From: an uncultured Lachnospiraceae bacterium
GTDB taxonomy: Bacteria; Bacillota; Clostridia; Lachnospirales; Lachnospiraceae
DNA: 39,881 nt
Assembly: GCA_910589385.1 (NCBI GenBank)
Contig: CAJUTU010000034.1
Span: 1 to 39,881 of the forward strand
Direction of reading: 5' to 3'
Part shown: in pieces, positions 30,264-38,736 of the stretch
How positions within the stretch are numbered: position 1 is the first letter of the stretch
How the letters are laid out: each line of letters opens with the position of its first letter
Notes under the pieces: model-generated
What the model was told of the DNA's origin: nothing
The model's input: the letters and a program-made list of their open reading frames with translations, nothing else
Databases searched by the model: none
Program-made: the position numbers and the translations under genes

Positions 30264-31984
30264 ATCTTGTCATAGACGGAAAACAGATTACGGCAGAAGA
30301 AAATACGACCATTATGGAGGCTGCCTTACAGAATGGGATCCATATCCCAAAGCTGTGTTATCTAAAAGGGATCAATGAGATTGCCGCATGCCGGGTATGT
30401 GTCGTAGAACTGGAGGGAAAGGAAAAGCTGATCACTTCCTGTAATAACATTACAGAGGAGGGCATGGTGATCTACACCAACAGCCCCAAGGTCAGAAAGC
30501 ATAGAAGAACCACCGTGGAGCTGATCCTTTCACAGCATGACTGCCAATGTGTCACCTGCGCCAGAAGTGGAAACTGCAGCCTGCAGAAAATCGCCAATGA
30601 CCTGAATATTTTAAATATCCCATACAAGCAAGAGCCGGAGCGCCGGGAATGGAATCAGGCATTTCCTTTGATCCGGGACTCTGCAAAATGTATCAAATGT
30701 ATGCGCTGCGTACAGGTCTGTGATAAGGTGCAGGGGCTTGGCGTATGGGATGTGGAAGGCACCGGATCCCGGACAACGATCAATGTATCCGGGCTTCGGA
30801 AGATCGAAGAAGCGGACTGCTCCCTGTGCGGACAGTGTATCACCCATTGCCCGGTCGGCGCGCTGCGAGAACGGGACGACACCGAAAAGGTATGGGAGGC
30901 GATCGAGGATCCAGATAAGATCGTGATCGCCCAAGTGGCTCCGGCCGTGCGCGCTGCATGGGGCGAACAGCTCGGCATGAAGAGTGAAGACGCGACCATA
31001 GGAAAGATTCTGGATTCCTTGAAAAAAATGGGTGTGGATCATGTATTTGACACTACCTTTTCCGCTGACCTTACGATCATGGAGGAAGGTACGGAATTCG
31101 TCAAGCGCTTTACCTCCGGCGAATTGAAGCAGCGACCCATGTTTACTTCCTGTTGTCCTGGCTGGATCCGCTTTATCAAATCGCAGTACCCCCATCTGGT
31201 AAAATATTTATCAACCGCAAAGTCGCCGCAGCAGATGTTCGGCGCAGTGATGAAGACATACTATGCGGAGAAGTTGAATGTTGCGCCAGAGCAGATCTAT
31301 ACCATATCCGTGATGCCCTGCGTGGCGAAAAAAGGGGAACGGGAAATGGAACTGTTCTATCAGGAATACGCAGGACATGATGTGGACACGGTGATCACAA
31401 CAAGAGAACTGGTGAAAATGATCCGCTCCGCACATATCTGCCCGGACACATTGAAAGACATTGAGGGCGAGCGGCCCATGCGGGAAGGCACCGGAGCCGG
31501 AGTCATTTTCGGGGCTACGGGCGGTGTGATGGAGGCGGCTCTTCGAAGCGCGTATTATCTGATCAAAGGGGAAAATCCTCCGGCAGAAGCCTTTACCGAG
31601 GTGAGAAGCCAGGGTTTCAATGCCAACGACGGTGTGCAGGAAGCAGAATTTAAGATCGATGATATTACCGTGAGAACGGCAGTCGTCAGCGGACTTGGTA
31701 ATACGAGAGATCTGATCGATAAGATCGAACGTGGAGAGGCGCAATATGATTTTGTGGAGGTCATGGCCTGTCCGGGCGGATGTGTCGGCGGCGGCGGCCA
31801 GCCCATCCATGACGGCGAAGAACGGGCTTTTTCACGAGGACAAAACCTTTACTCCTTAGACCGGAACGCAAGGCTCCGCTTCTGCCACGAGAATCCGGAT
31901 ATCCAGACATTGTATAAAGAATATCTCGACGAACCCAATTCCCGGAAAGCACATATGCTGCTGCATACAGAACATACAAAATAA
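30257..31984 (+). CDS. hydA: [FeFe] hydrogenase catalytic subunit
   Basis: A 575-residue modular [FeFe] hydrogenase interconverting protons and H2. Order: [2Fe-2S] domain (C34, C45, C48, C62), His-Cys [4Fe-4S] site (H94, C98, C101, C107), two [4Fe-4S] ferredoxin sites (C145/148/151/155 and C188/191/194/198), then the H-cluster domain with TSCCPGW (297-303), MPCVAKKGERE (353-363) and MACPGGCVGGGGQP (503-516). Proton-relay C299 and cluster ligands C300, C355, C505 and C509 are all present. GGAGG precedes the ATG at 30257, which overlaps the flavoprotein stop, so translation is coupled. No maturation genes (hydE, hydF, hydG) are in the window. A bidirectional terminator follows. The cassette points against the surrounding minus-strand genes. 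Confidence 0.95.
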   Translation: MVNLVIDGKQITAEENTTIMEAALQNGIHIPKLCYLKGINEIAACRVCVVELEGKEKLITSCNNITEEGMVIYTNSPKVRKHRRTTVELILSQHDCQCVTCARSGNCSLQKIANDLNILNIPYKQEPERREWNQAFPLIRDSAKCIKCMRCVQVCDKVQGLGVWDVEGTGSRTTINVSGLRKIEEADCSLCGQCITHCPVGALRERDDTEKVWEAIEDPDKIVIAQVAPAVRAAWGEQLGMKSEDATIGKILDSLKKMGVDHVFDTTFSADLTIMEEGTEFVKRFTSGELKQRPMFTSCCPGWIRFIKSQYPHLVKYLSTAKSPQQMFGAVMKTYYAEKLNVAPEQIYTISVMPCVAKKGEREMELFYQEYAGHDVDTVITTRELVKMIRSAHICPDTLKDIEGERPMREGTGAGVIFGATGGVMEAALRSAYYLIKGENPPAEAFTEVRSQGFNANDGVQEAEFKIDDITVRTAVVSGLGNTRDLIDKIERGEAQYDFVEVMACPGGCVGGGGQPIHDGEERAFSRGQNLYSLDRNARLRFCHENPDIQTLYKEYLDEPNSRKAHMLLHTEHTK

Positions 31985-32006
31985 CAGCTTCAAAAACATC
32001 TGCAGC

Positions 32007-32047
32007 GAAAGGAAACGGCTCCCCTGACGGGGAAACCGTTTCCTTTC
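32007..32047. terminator. Bidirectional terminator between hydrogenase and response regulator
   Basis: GAAAGGAAACGG (32007-32018) pairs perfectly with 32036-32047, with an inner CCCC/GGGG stem. It closes the hydrogenase cassette and lies 28 bases beyond the response regulator stop on the other strand. Confidence 0.85.
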
Positions 32048-32075
32048 ATCTTGATCCTATTTTAGAGTACATGCT

Positions 32076-32762
32076 TTACATGTCCCCGCGGTCTTTACGT
32101 TTCCACATATACCCCTGCCCATACACAGTCTGGATATAGGAACCGTGATCCTGTTTATCTTCCAGCTTGCCTCTCAGCCGCCTTACCGTCACTGACAATG
32201 CGTTTTCATCCACATATTCCCCATCCCCCCAGATTCTGTCAACCAGCACTTCCCGTGTCAGGATCCGGCCTTTATTTTCCACCAGCAGATGAAGGAGACG
32301 CTGCTCATTGACACTGAGGGAAATCTCCTGCCCTTTCTTCGTAAATCTCAGCCTTTCAAAGTCAAATCGGAATCCATCTTCCGTATATTCTGAAACCTTC
32401 TGCATCTGCACCCTTCGGAGCAGTACCTGGATCCTGGCCCTCAGCACGGCAATACGAAATGGCTTTGTCACATAATCATCCGCCCCCAGCGAAAGCCCTT
32501 TCACCTCATCCATCTCCATGTCATTGGCCGTCAGCATAAGCACAGGAAGGCTGGAGCGCTCCCGTACCCATTGCAGATAATCATATCCGTTTCCGTCAGG
32601 AAGATTCACATCCAGGATAATAAGCTGCGGATTTTCCTGGACAAATGTTTTTTTCGCCTGCCTGATATTTGTATTCTGGACGAATGCAAGCTCCGGCTCC
32701 CTGAGCGCCAGACGGATTCCGTCGCTCAGCGCCCTGTCATCCTCCACGATCTGAATCAGCAA
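32076..32762 (-). CDS. OmpR-family response regulator
   Basis: A ~228-residue regulator: receiver domain with the acidic pair (VEDD), phospho-acceptor D51 in LIILDVNLPDG, and the conserved Lys in DYVTKPF; then an OmpR/PhoB winged helix (SLSVNEQRLLHLLVENKGRILTREVLVDRIW, ALSVTVRRLRGKLE, YIQTVYGQGYMW). The start is uncertain: AGGTGAGG sits right before TTG (32762), then CTG and ATT, and a GTG at 32771 is inside the ribosome site. I use the TTG. It is the natural head of the kinase-ABC group further left, all on the minus strand, but the hydrogenase cassette now separates them. The AGATTC repeats at the ABC promoter are its candidate target. Confidence 0.88.
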   Translation of the reverse strand: MLIQIVEDDRALSDGIRLALREPELAFVQNTNIRQAKKTFVQENPQLIILDVNLPDGNGYDYLQWVRERSSLPVLMLTANDMEMDEVKGLSLGADDYVTKPFRIAVLRARIQVLLRRVQMQKVSEYTEDGFRFDFERLRFTKKGQEISLSVNEQRLLHLLVENKGRILTREVLVDRIWGDGEYVDENALSVTVRRLRGKLEDKQDHGSYIQTVYGQGYMWKRKDRGDM

Positions 32763-32829
32763 ACACCTCACCTACCATCTGTTTTCCATCATTTTCCGGC
32801 TGCCCGAACATACTATCATTTTCTATAAA

Positions 32830-33762
32830 TCATTCTGTAAACAGCGGTGTGGAATAGTATCTGTCCCCTGTATCTGGAAGAAGCGCTACGATAGTCCGGC
32901 CTTTATTCTCAGGACGCTTTGCAAGCTGGATGGCTGCATGCAGGGCAGCGCCGGAAGAGATTCCCACCAGTACGCCTTCTTTTTTTGCCAGAAGCTTTCC
33001 TGCGGCAAATGCATCGTCATTTTCCACTTTGATGATCTCATCGTAAATCTCTGTATTCAAAACATCTGGTACGAATCCCGCGCCGATCCCTTGGATCTTA
33101 TGAGGACCGCCTTTTCCCTCAGAGAGTACCGGCGAGCCTGCCGGTTCCACTGCCACGATCTTGATATCCGGATTCTGGGATTTCAAGTATCCGCCGACTC
33201 CGGTCAATGTGCCGCCGGTTCCGACTCCTGCTACAAAATAGTCTATTTTTCCTTCTGTATCATTCCAGATCTCCGGCCCTGTGGTCTTCCTGTGGATTTC
33301 CGGATTCGCTGGATTTACAAACTGCCCGGGAATAAATCCTCCCGGCGTTTCCTTTGCAAGCTGTTCCGCCTTCTCAATGGCGCCTTTCATCCCCTTTGCA
33401 CCGTCTGTCAGAACCACTTCCGCGCCGTAGGCTTTAAGGATATTCCTCCTCTCTATACTCATGGTCTCCGGCATGGTAAGAATGATACGGTAACCTTTTG
33501 CGGCAGCGATAGACGCCAGTCCGATCCCGGTATTTCCTGAAGTCGGTTCAATGATCACAGAGCCTTCTTTCAGAATCCCTTTTTCCTCCGCGTCCTCGAT
33601 CATTGCTTTCGCAATCCTGTCCTTTACGCTTCCTGCCGGGTTGAAATACTCCAATTTTACAAGGAGCGATGCCTCCAGCCCCAGTTCCTTCTCCACATTC
33701 ACCGTCTCCACCAGTGGTGTATTTCCAATTAATCCAAGTGTTCCTTTATAGATAGCTGACAT
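32830..33762 (-). CDS. cysK: Cysteine synthase A (O-acetylserine sulfhydrylase)
   Basis: The 310-residue PLP enzyme makes L-cysteine from O-acetylserine and sulfide in the cytosol. The PLP lysine K47 lies in NPAGSVKDR, the phosphate/substrate loop TSGNTG at about 74-79, and GTGGTLTGVGGYLK, EPAGSPVLS and VGISSGAA follow as in CysK. The length is standard. GAAAGGGGG precedes the ATG. It is transcribed alone from a perfect consensus promoter. No serine acetyltransferase gene is linked, so regulation probably lies at the promoter. Confidence 0.95.
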   Translation of the reverse strand: MSAIYKGTLGLIGNTPLVETVNVEKELGLEASLLVKLEYFNPAGSVKDRIAKAMIEDAEEKGILKEGSVIIEPTSGNTGIGLASIAAAKGYRIILTMPETMSIERRNILKAYGAEVVLTDGAKGMKGAIEKAEQLAKETPGGFIPGQFVNPANPEIHRKTTGPEIWNDTEGKIDYFVAGVGTGGTLTGVGGYLKSQNPDIKIVAVEPAGSPVLSEGKGGPHKIQGIGAGFVPDVLNTEIYDEIIKVENDDAFAAGKLLAKKEGVLVGISSGAALHAAIQLAKRPENKGRTIVALLPDTGDRYYSTPLFTE

Positions 33763-33810
33763 AAGAACCCCCTTTCATACTAAGTTGATATGTTTTATAG
33801 ATTTTATTCG

Positions 33811-33839
33811 ATTATAAACCTATATTTCCTATCTGTCAA
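33811..33839 (-). promoter_or_regulatory. Perfect consensus promoter of cysK with repeated AGGAAATA
   Basis: On the minus strand TTGACA (33834-33839) and TATAAT (33811-33816) are exactly 17 bases apart. AGGAAATA lies within the spacer (33823-33830) and again upstream (33873-33880), 50 bases away. So strong a promoter for a biosynthetic gene suggests control by a repressor binding over the spacer. Confidence 0.85.
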
Positions 33840-33976
33840 CTAGTTTTATTATATATTGATTCATAACCCGGGTATTTCCTGATATTGATTTCAAAACATT
33901 TCTGTGATACCATGGATTTGCTTCATGAGATTATATGGCGAAGTTCCGCCCCCAATATTTTATTAGGAGGTTTTGT

Positions 33977-35191
33977 ATGAAAGTTGAAGAAAGATTTCTA
34001 AAATATGTGTCCTACTGGACGACATCAAGCGACGACCAGGAAAGGATCCCAAGCACCGAGAGACAGTTTGACTTAGGCCGGGAGCTGGCGTCTGAATTAA
34101 CAGAGCTTGGGCTTTCCAAAGTAAAATGCGACGAACATTGTTATGTCTATGGCCTGCTGCCAGCCACGAAGGGCTGTGAAGATAAGCCGTCTGTCGGGTT
34201 CATCGCACATATGGACACTGCGCCGGATTTTTCCGGAAAGGATGTTAAACCTGTTGTCATTCCTGATTATGATGGAAAGGATGTTACTTTACAGGCGACC
34301 GGCGATACGATAAAGGTATCTGATTTTCCAAGGCTTGCCGCGCGCAAAGGACAGACCCTGATCGTAACAGACGGCTCCACCCTGTTAGGAGCGGATGACA
34401 AAGCCGGAGTTGCAGAGATCTTTACCGCCATTGAGCAGATCATCCGTCAAAATATCCCTCACGGCGATATCTGGATCGGAATCACACCCGACGAAGAGGT
34501 TGGAAGAGGGGCTGATGCCTTTGACCTGGATTATTTCAAAGCAGATTATGCTTATACCGTGGACGGGGATTATGAGGGTGAGATCTGCTATGAAAATTTC
34601 AACGCGGCATCTGCTGTATTTGATATCCAGGGTGTAAGCGTTCATCCCGGTACGGCGAAGGATATCATGGTCAACGCGGCATCCATTGCCTGTGAGATAC
34701 AAAATATGCTGCCGCCCCTGGAAGTGCCGGAACACACGGAGGAAAGGCAGGGATTCTATCATTTAATTGCAATACAGGGAGAGACTGCTTCGTCAAAGCT
34801 GCATTATATTGTCCGCGACCACGATGCAGACTGCTTTGAAAAGCGTCTTGATTTCCTGCGTGGCGTGGAGCGTAAGATTAAGGAAAAATATGGCGAGGAC
34901 ACGGTAACCCTGACCATCACGGAAAGCTACCGGAATATGCTGGAGATCATAAAAGAGCATTTTCATATTGTAGAAAAAGCCGAAGAAGCGATGAAGGCCG
35001 TTGGAGTGACGCCAGCCTCCGTCCCCATCCGGGGCGGCACAGACGGAGCCCGGCTTTCCTTTGAAGGACTCCCCTGCCCCAACCTGGGAACCGGCGGGGA
35101 CGGTTTCCATGGCCCGTTGGAACATATTACGGTGGAAGCAATGGAAACGGTTGTGAAGATTCTGGTGGAAATCGCAAAAAGAGCGGCCTGA
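33977..35191 (+). CDS. pepT: Peptidase T (zinc aminotripeptidase, M20)
   Basis: A 404-residue cytosolic M20 peptidase that removes the N-terminal residue from tripeptides. Zinc-site motifs are in place: H78 and D80 in IAHMDTAPDFSG, D140 in LLGADDKAGV, the catalytic E173/E174 in TPDEEVGRGAD, D196 in YTVDGDYEGE and the C-terminal GFHGPLEH. IRGGTDGARLS and the lid domain with SVHPGTAKD are also typical. TTAGGAGG lies six bases before the ATG at 33977; the frame is open 14 codons further left without a better start. It diverges from cysK and converges on the ABC-2 permease with only 15 bases between stops. Confidence 0.95.
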   Translation: MKVEERFLKYVSYWTTSSDDQERIPSTERQFDLGRELASELTELGLSKVKCDEHCYVYGLLPATKGCEDKPSVGFIAHMDTAPDFSGKDVKPVVIPDYDGKDVTLQATGDTIKVSDFPRLAARKGQTLIVTDGSTLLGADDKAGVAEIFTAIEQIIRQNIPHGDIWIGITPDEEVGRGADAFDLDYFKADYAYTVDGDYEGEICYENFNAASAVFDIQGVSVHPGTAKDIMVNAASIACEIQNMLPPLEVPEHTEERQGFYHLIAIQGETASSKLHYIVRDHDADCFEKRLDFLRGVERKIKEKYGEDTVTLTITESYRNMLEIIKEHFHIVEKAEEAMKAVGVTPASVPIRGGTDGARLSFEGLPCPNLGTGGDGFHGPLEHITVEAMETVVKILVEIAKRAA

Positions 35192-35206
35192 TTTTCAATT
35201 TCCCTT

Positions 35207-35968
35207 CTATAACCGTTTCCTGTCGAAGCATACAACCGCCAATGCCATACACAATATGATCATCCCTCCCGCAGCCGCCATACTGGCATGATAATCTTCC
35301 CGATTGCTGATCCCTTGCAGCAGAGACATGCCGTCCATAAGTTTTGCCGGAAGATAAGGAGACAGCTTCGGGAACATGCCAAGCACATAAACGCCTACAG
35401 CCACACCGCCTGTTCCTAAGAGAACCTGAGGGCTGTTTTGGGCCGCGGCTGAAAAAAAGAGAAGCAGCGCGATCACCCATACTCCAAACAGCCATGTACA
35501 GACTGTGGCAAATATCAAGTTTTCTGCAACACTGTTATCCCAGAAATATGCATTATATCCATAAGTAATCCCGGCACATAGAAGATATAATACGGTCCAG
35601 GAGCCATACAGGAACAATGCTTTGGCTGCTATGATCTTCCGGCGCGACAGCCCTTTTGCCACAACCGGGATCAAGGTTCCTTTTTCATATTCCGAAGTGA
35701 ATCCTCCACTACAGAGCAGGACAAACACGATCAACGCCATAGGGATATTTTTATAGAACTGCATCCAGGAATCCATCGCGTCTACAGTGACTTCTGTTAT
35801 GATAAGTCCTGTATCCGCCAGAGATTCCGACATTGTTTCCATAAGCCAGGGGATCAACTTTGCCACCGCCGGATTCATGATCCCAAACAGCACAAAGACA
35901 AGAAGAAGAATCAGAAGCCTCCCGGTCCTGCTCCATTCCATCCATTCTTTCTTCAAAAATGCTTTCAT
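35207..35968 (-). CDS. ABC-2 type transporter permease, now without an intact ATPase
   Basis: A 253-residue membrane protein with about six helices: one near the N terminus (LLILLLVFVLFGIM), IPMALIVFVLLCSGGF, GSWTVLYLLCAGITYG, FGVWVIALLLFF, VLLGTGGVAVGVYVLG and the terminal MIILCMALAVVCF. The cytoplasmic loop FTSEYEKGTLIPVVAKGLSRRKIIAAK is the classic ABC-2 permease motif. Its ATG overlaps the stop of the preceding ATPase reading frame as ATGA, showing the two once formed a coupled pair. That ATPase is now a truncated, frameshifted remnant, so the permease is likely orphaned unless another ATPase serves it. Confidence 0.85.
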   Translation of the reverse strand: MKAFLKKEWMEWSRTGRLLILLLVFVLFGIMNPAVAKLIPWLMETMSESLADTGLIITEVTVDAMDSWMQFYKNIPMALIVFVLLCSGGFTSEYEKGTLIPVVAKGLSRRKIIAAKALFLYGSWTVLYLLCAGITYGYNAYFWDNSVAENLIFATVCTWLFGVWVIALLLFFSAAAQNSPQVLLGTGGVAVGVYVLGMFPKLSPYLPAKLMDGMSLLQGISNREDYHASMAAAGGMIILCMALAVVCFDRKRL

Positions 35969-36364
35969 CGCCCCACTACCTCCATAAATAAATCTTCCAG
36001 CTTTGCCTCTCTGCGTTCTATGCGCAGCATCGGAATCTCTCTGTCCGCAAGAAAATGCAGGATATCCGGAAGCCGCTTCGTTTCCTCCAGCAAAAGACTG
36101 TTCTTTCCTGTAGCTTTTAAAAAAGGAATGCTGTCAGTAACTTTCTAACATCTTCTGTCCGCTCTGTTTCCAGCTCTGTGGCTGCAGCTTTCCTTCCTTT
36201 ACGCACATCTTCCACTGACCCCTGCAAAACGATTTTTCCGTCGTGAAGAAATGCAATCTCATCACAGATATGCTCTACATCCGAGAGGATGTGGGTAGAA
36301 AACAAAACTGTCGTCTGCTCCTTTGCCGATACCAGGATATCCAGAAGTTCTTTACGTCCGACCA
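35965..36364 (-). pseudogene. ABC ATPase remnant (C-terminal third, frameshifted)
   Basis: Only the region after the Walker B/D-loop survives: VGRKELLDILVSAKEQTTVLFSTHILSDVEHICDEIAFLHDGKI holds the H-loop His and the following strand. Walker A, Q-loop and signature are absent. The frame then breaks at TTTTTTAAAA near 36117-36126: restoring one base reads on as KATGKNSLLLEETKRLPDILHF and ends LEDLFMEVVGR, a typical ABC-2 ATPase C terminus, at the TGA overlapping the permease ATG. The remnant is joined at about 36360 to the XRE regulator remnant in a different frame. It cannot make a working ATPase. Confidence 0.85.
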
Positions 36365-37038
36365 ATTCAGTAAATCCAAATACTGCTTTGCCTGGACATA
36401 GCTTTTCGCTTTTTCCTGTTTCCCGGTCATCTGATAGGCCTGGACCAGCAGGTTTGCATTCTGCCCTGCCATGCGGCTGGGGTCTGAGACCGGCTCCAGG
36501 GCGTCTATCGCTTCTGCGGCTCTGCCAAGCTGGAGGTCCAGCCCTGCTTTCACTACCAGAGCATCACTGCACACCCCTACATCACTACATTTCCCCAGAA
36601 TGTGGCGGCACCATGCAACAGCCTCTTCTAAAACCTGTTTTCGCCCTTCTTCGGTTTTCGCCAGCATATGAGGGTTCCAATACAGTACACTAAGCTGTAG
36701 GATGAGCGGATAGCAGGAATAATATTGATGTGCCAGAGAACGGGTCTTTTCCAATGCAGCCTCAAAGGGCAGGCTTGCAAAATCCCTGGACAATTCCGCA
36801 TAACAGCGGCGGATCTGTTCACGAGAGAGCTGTGGTTCATATCCCAGCAGTTCATCTACAGTCACATCAAAAAACGCGGCCAGTTGAATAAGCAGCTGCA
36901 GGTCCGGCGTACTCTGGGCATTTTCCCATTTAGACACGGAAGCCTTGGTCACGCCCATAAATCCGCCAGTTCCTCCTGCGTAATATTCCGCTCGTGCCGC
37001 AGCCTGGCAATATGAGCGGCAAGCTTTAGTTCATACAT
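36360..37038 (-). pseudogene. XRE-family regulator remnant (frameshift in the HTH, lost C terminus)
   Basis: The true start is the ATG at 37038, behind GAGGAGG. It reads MYELKLAAHIARLRHERNITQEELADL and then stops, because the A-run at 36959-36961 lacks one base. In the corrected frame it continues MGVTKASVSKWENAQSTPDLQLLIQLAAFFDVTVDELLGYE, a complete HTH_3 domain, then a helical repeat region (CYAELSRDFASLPFE, LVQAYQMTGKQEKAKSYVQAKQYLDLLN). At about 36360 it runs into ABC ATPase sequence out of frame, giving the nonsense tail WSDVKNFWISWYRQRS. The regulator's C terminus and the ATPase's first two thirds were deleted together. In intact relatives the order is regulator, ATPase, permease. Confidence 0.85.
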
Positions 37039-37200
37039 ACGATATTCCTCCTCGTATACATCAAGGTTTTCCAGCTACATCCATTATAATAAAGGAAGCG
37101 CCGTACATCAATCGAACGTTGCGATACTTCCGGAAATAAAATCAACTGCCAGGAAACTATCGTGTCACTACATGTTAAAAAATGTAATTTTAGATAAATT

Positions 37201-37266
37201 ATTCGTGTATTTTGGTGTAAATTTTTCAAAAAATTCATTTATTTTTACACGAATATGTGATATACT
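37201..37266 (+). promoter_or_regulatory. Extended -10 promoter with flanking inverted repeat
   Basis: TATACT at 37261-37266 preceded by TGA forms an extended -10. ATTCGTGTA (37201-37209) and its exact complement TACACGAAT (37246-37254) flank a very AT-rich 36-base stretch, and GTGTAAA (37215-37221) is a third copy of the core. These are candidate binding sites controlling the ATPase gene at 37295. Confidence 0.5.
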
Positions 37267-37294
37267 ATGATCAGGATCTTTAGGAGGGCTGATC

Positions 37295-38590
37295 ATGTAT
37301 CGAAAAATTATGAATTATTTAGAAGCATGGAAAAAAAGTGAACATCGTAAACCATTGATCCTGCAGGGTGCGAGGCAGGTAGGAAAGACCTATTCTGTTC
37401 TGGAGTTCGGACGGAAGAGTTATGAGAATGTGGCATATTTTAATTTTGAGACTAATCCCAGGCTGAATGAAACATTTGAAGAAGATATCAGTCCGGGATA
37501 TCTGATACCAATCTTATCTCATATTGCGGGCCAGACCATCATCCGTGAAAAGACACTGATCATATTTGACGAGGTGCAGCTTTGCGAGAGGGCGCTGACC
37601 TCACTGAAATATTTCTGTGAAGACGCCCCGGATTATCACATTATCGTGGTGGGCAGCCTCCTTGGCGTGGCGGTGAGCCGGTCGCAGTTCTCTTTTCCGG
37701 TCGGCAAAGTGGATATGAAGACCATGTATCCAATGGATCTGGAAGAATTTATGCTTGCAATGGGCGAGGAGAATCTGGCAGAACAGATCAAAAGTTGTTT
37801 TTCTGAAGATACACCGATGCCTTCCGCCCTGCATGACGCGGCGATGCAGCTATACCGCCAGTATCTCGTCGTCGGAGGGATGCCCGAATGTGTAATGCAG
37901 TTCGTAAATACCAGAGATCATATTTTGATCCGCCACACACAAGATACGATCCTTGCCAGTTACCTGAACGACATGAGCAAATATAATCATCTGAACGAGA
38001 TCAAAAAAACCCGGCTTGCATACGATAATATCACGGTTCAGCTTTCCAAGAAAAACACTCGTTTCCAGTATAAGCTGATCAAGAAAGGCGGACGGGCTTC
38101 CGAATTTGAGAACGCAATCGAATGGCTCTGCCTGTCCGGTATTGTATCCCAGGTTTATAAGGTGGAGCAGATCAAAAAGCCGCTTGAAAATTACCGGGAT
38201 ATCGACGCATTTAAAATTTACGTGTCGGACTTAGGCCTTCTCTGCGCTAAAAAAGACCTGGCTGCAAATGACATCATTTATATGGTAGAGGAATTGAATG
38301 ATTTTAAAGGCGGAATGGTCGAAAATTATGTAAATACGCAGCTTATCATGAATGGATATAATACTTACTACTGGGAATCCGAACGCGGGGCGGAAATTGA
38401 TTTTGTAATCCAGCGGAACGGGGAGCTGATACCCATAGAGGTCAAGTCAGCAGACAATACAAAGGCCAAGAGCCTAAAAGTATATATGTCGGCTTACAAG
38501 CCTGCTTACGCGATCAAGCTTTCCGCAAAAAATTTCGGATATGAAGATGGGAAAAAGACGGTTCCGCTTTATGCGGCATTTTGTATTTGA
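37295..38590 (+). CDS. AAA_14/DUF4143 ATPase with PD-(D/E)XK-like C terminus
   Basis: A 431-residue ATPase of the AAA_14-DUF4143 family, common and often multi-copy in anaerobes and archaea; function not established. Walker A GARQVGKT is at 25-32, and Walker B LIIFDEVQ near 88-95 is followed by the sensor-like VVGSLLGVAVS. YLVVGGMPECV and the winged-helix part (KKTRLAYDNITVQLSKK) lead to the DUF4143 nuclease-like core ESERGAEIDFVIQRNGELIPIEVKSA, with the E/D...ExK residues intact. TAGGAGGG precedes the ATG. It is a single-gene unit closed by a long hairpin terminator. Confidence 0.9.
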   Translation: MYRKIMNYLEAWKKSEHRKPLILQGARQVGKTYSVLEFGRKSYENVAYFNFETNPRLNETFEEDISPGYLIPILSHIAGQTIIREKTLIIFDEVQLCERALTSLKYFCEDAPDYHIIVVGSLLGVAVSRSQFSFPVGKVDMKTMYPMDLEEFMLAMGEENLAEQIKSCFSEDTPMPSALHDAAMQLYRQYLVVGGMPECVMQFVNTRDHILIRHTQDTILASYLNDMSKYNHLNEIKKTRLAYDNITVQLSKKNTRFQYKLIKKGGRASEFENAIEWLCLSGIVSQVYKVEQIKKPLENYRDIDAFKIYVSDLGLLCAKKDLAANDIIYMVEELNDFKGGMVENYVNTQLIMNGYNTYYWESERGAEIDFVIQRNGELIPIEVKSADNTKAKSLKVYMSAYKPAYAIKLSAKNFGYEDGKKTVPLYAAFCI

Positions 38591-38595
38591 TATTT

Positions 38596-38636
38596 AGAGA
38601 AGAAGGGGGTGTCGATCGACAGCCTCTTTCTTCTCT
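38596..38636 (+). terminator. Long hairpin terminator of the AAA_14 gene
   Basis: AGAGAAGAA (38596-38604) pairs with 38628-38636, and the stem continues through a G/C-rich part to the palindrome TGTCGATCGACA (38610-38621), about 20 pairs with one bulge. TTT follows. Confidence 0.85.
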
Positions 38637-38736
38637 TTTCATAGCAAATATATCTACTGTACCAGCAGTCCTCTGCGGATCTGTTTTTGCATTTTCTATA
38701 AAAAATATATACAAAATAGAAAACAGGCGTTGTCAA

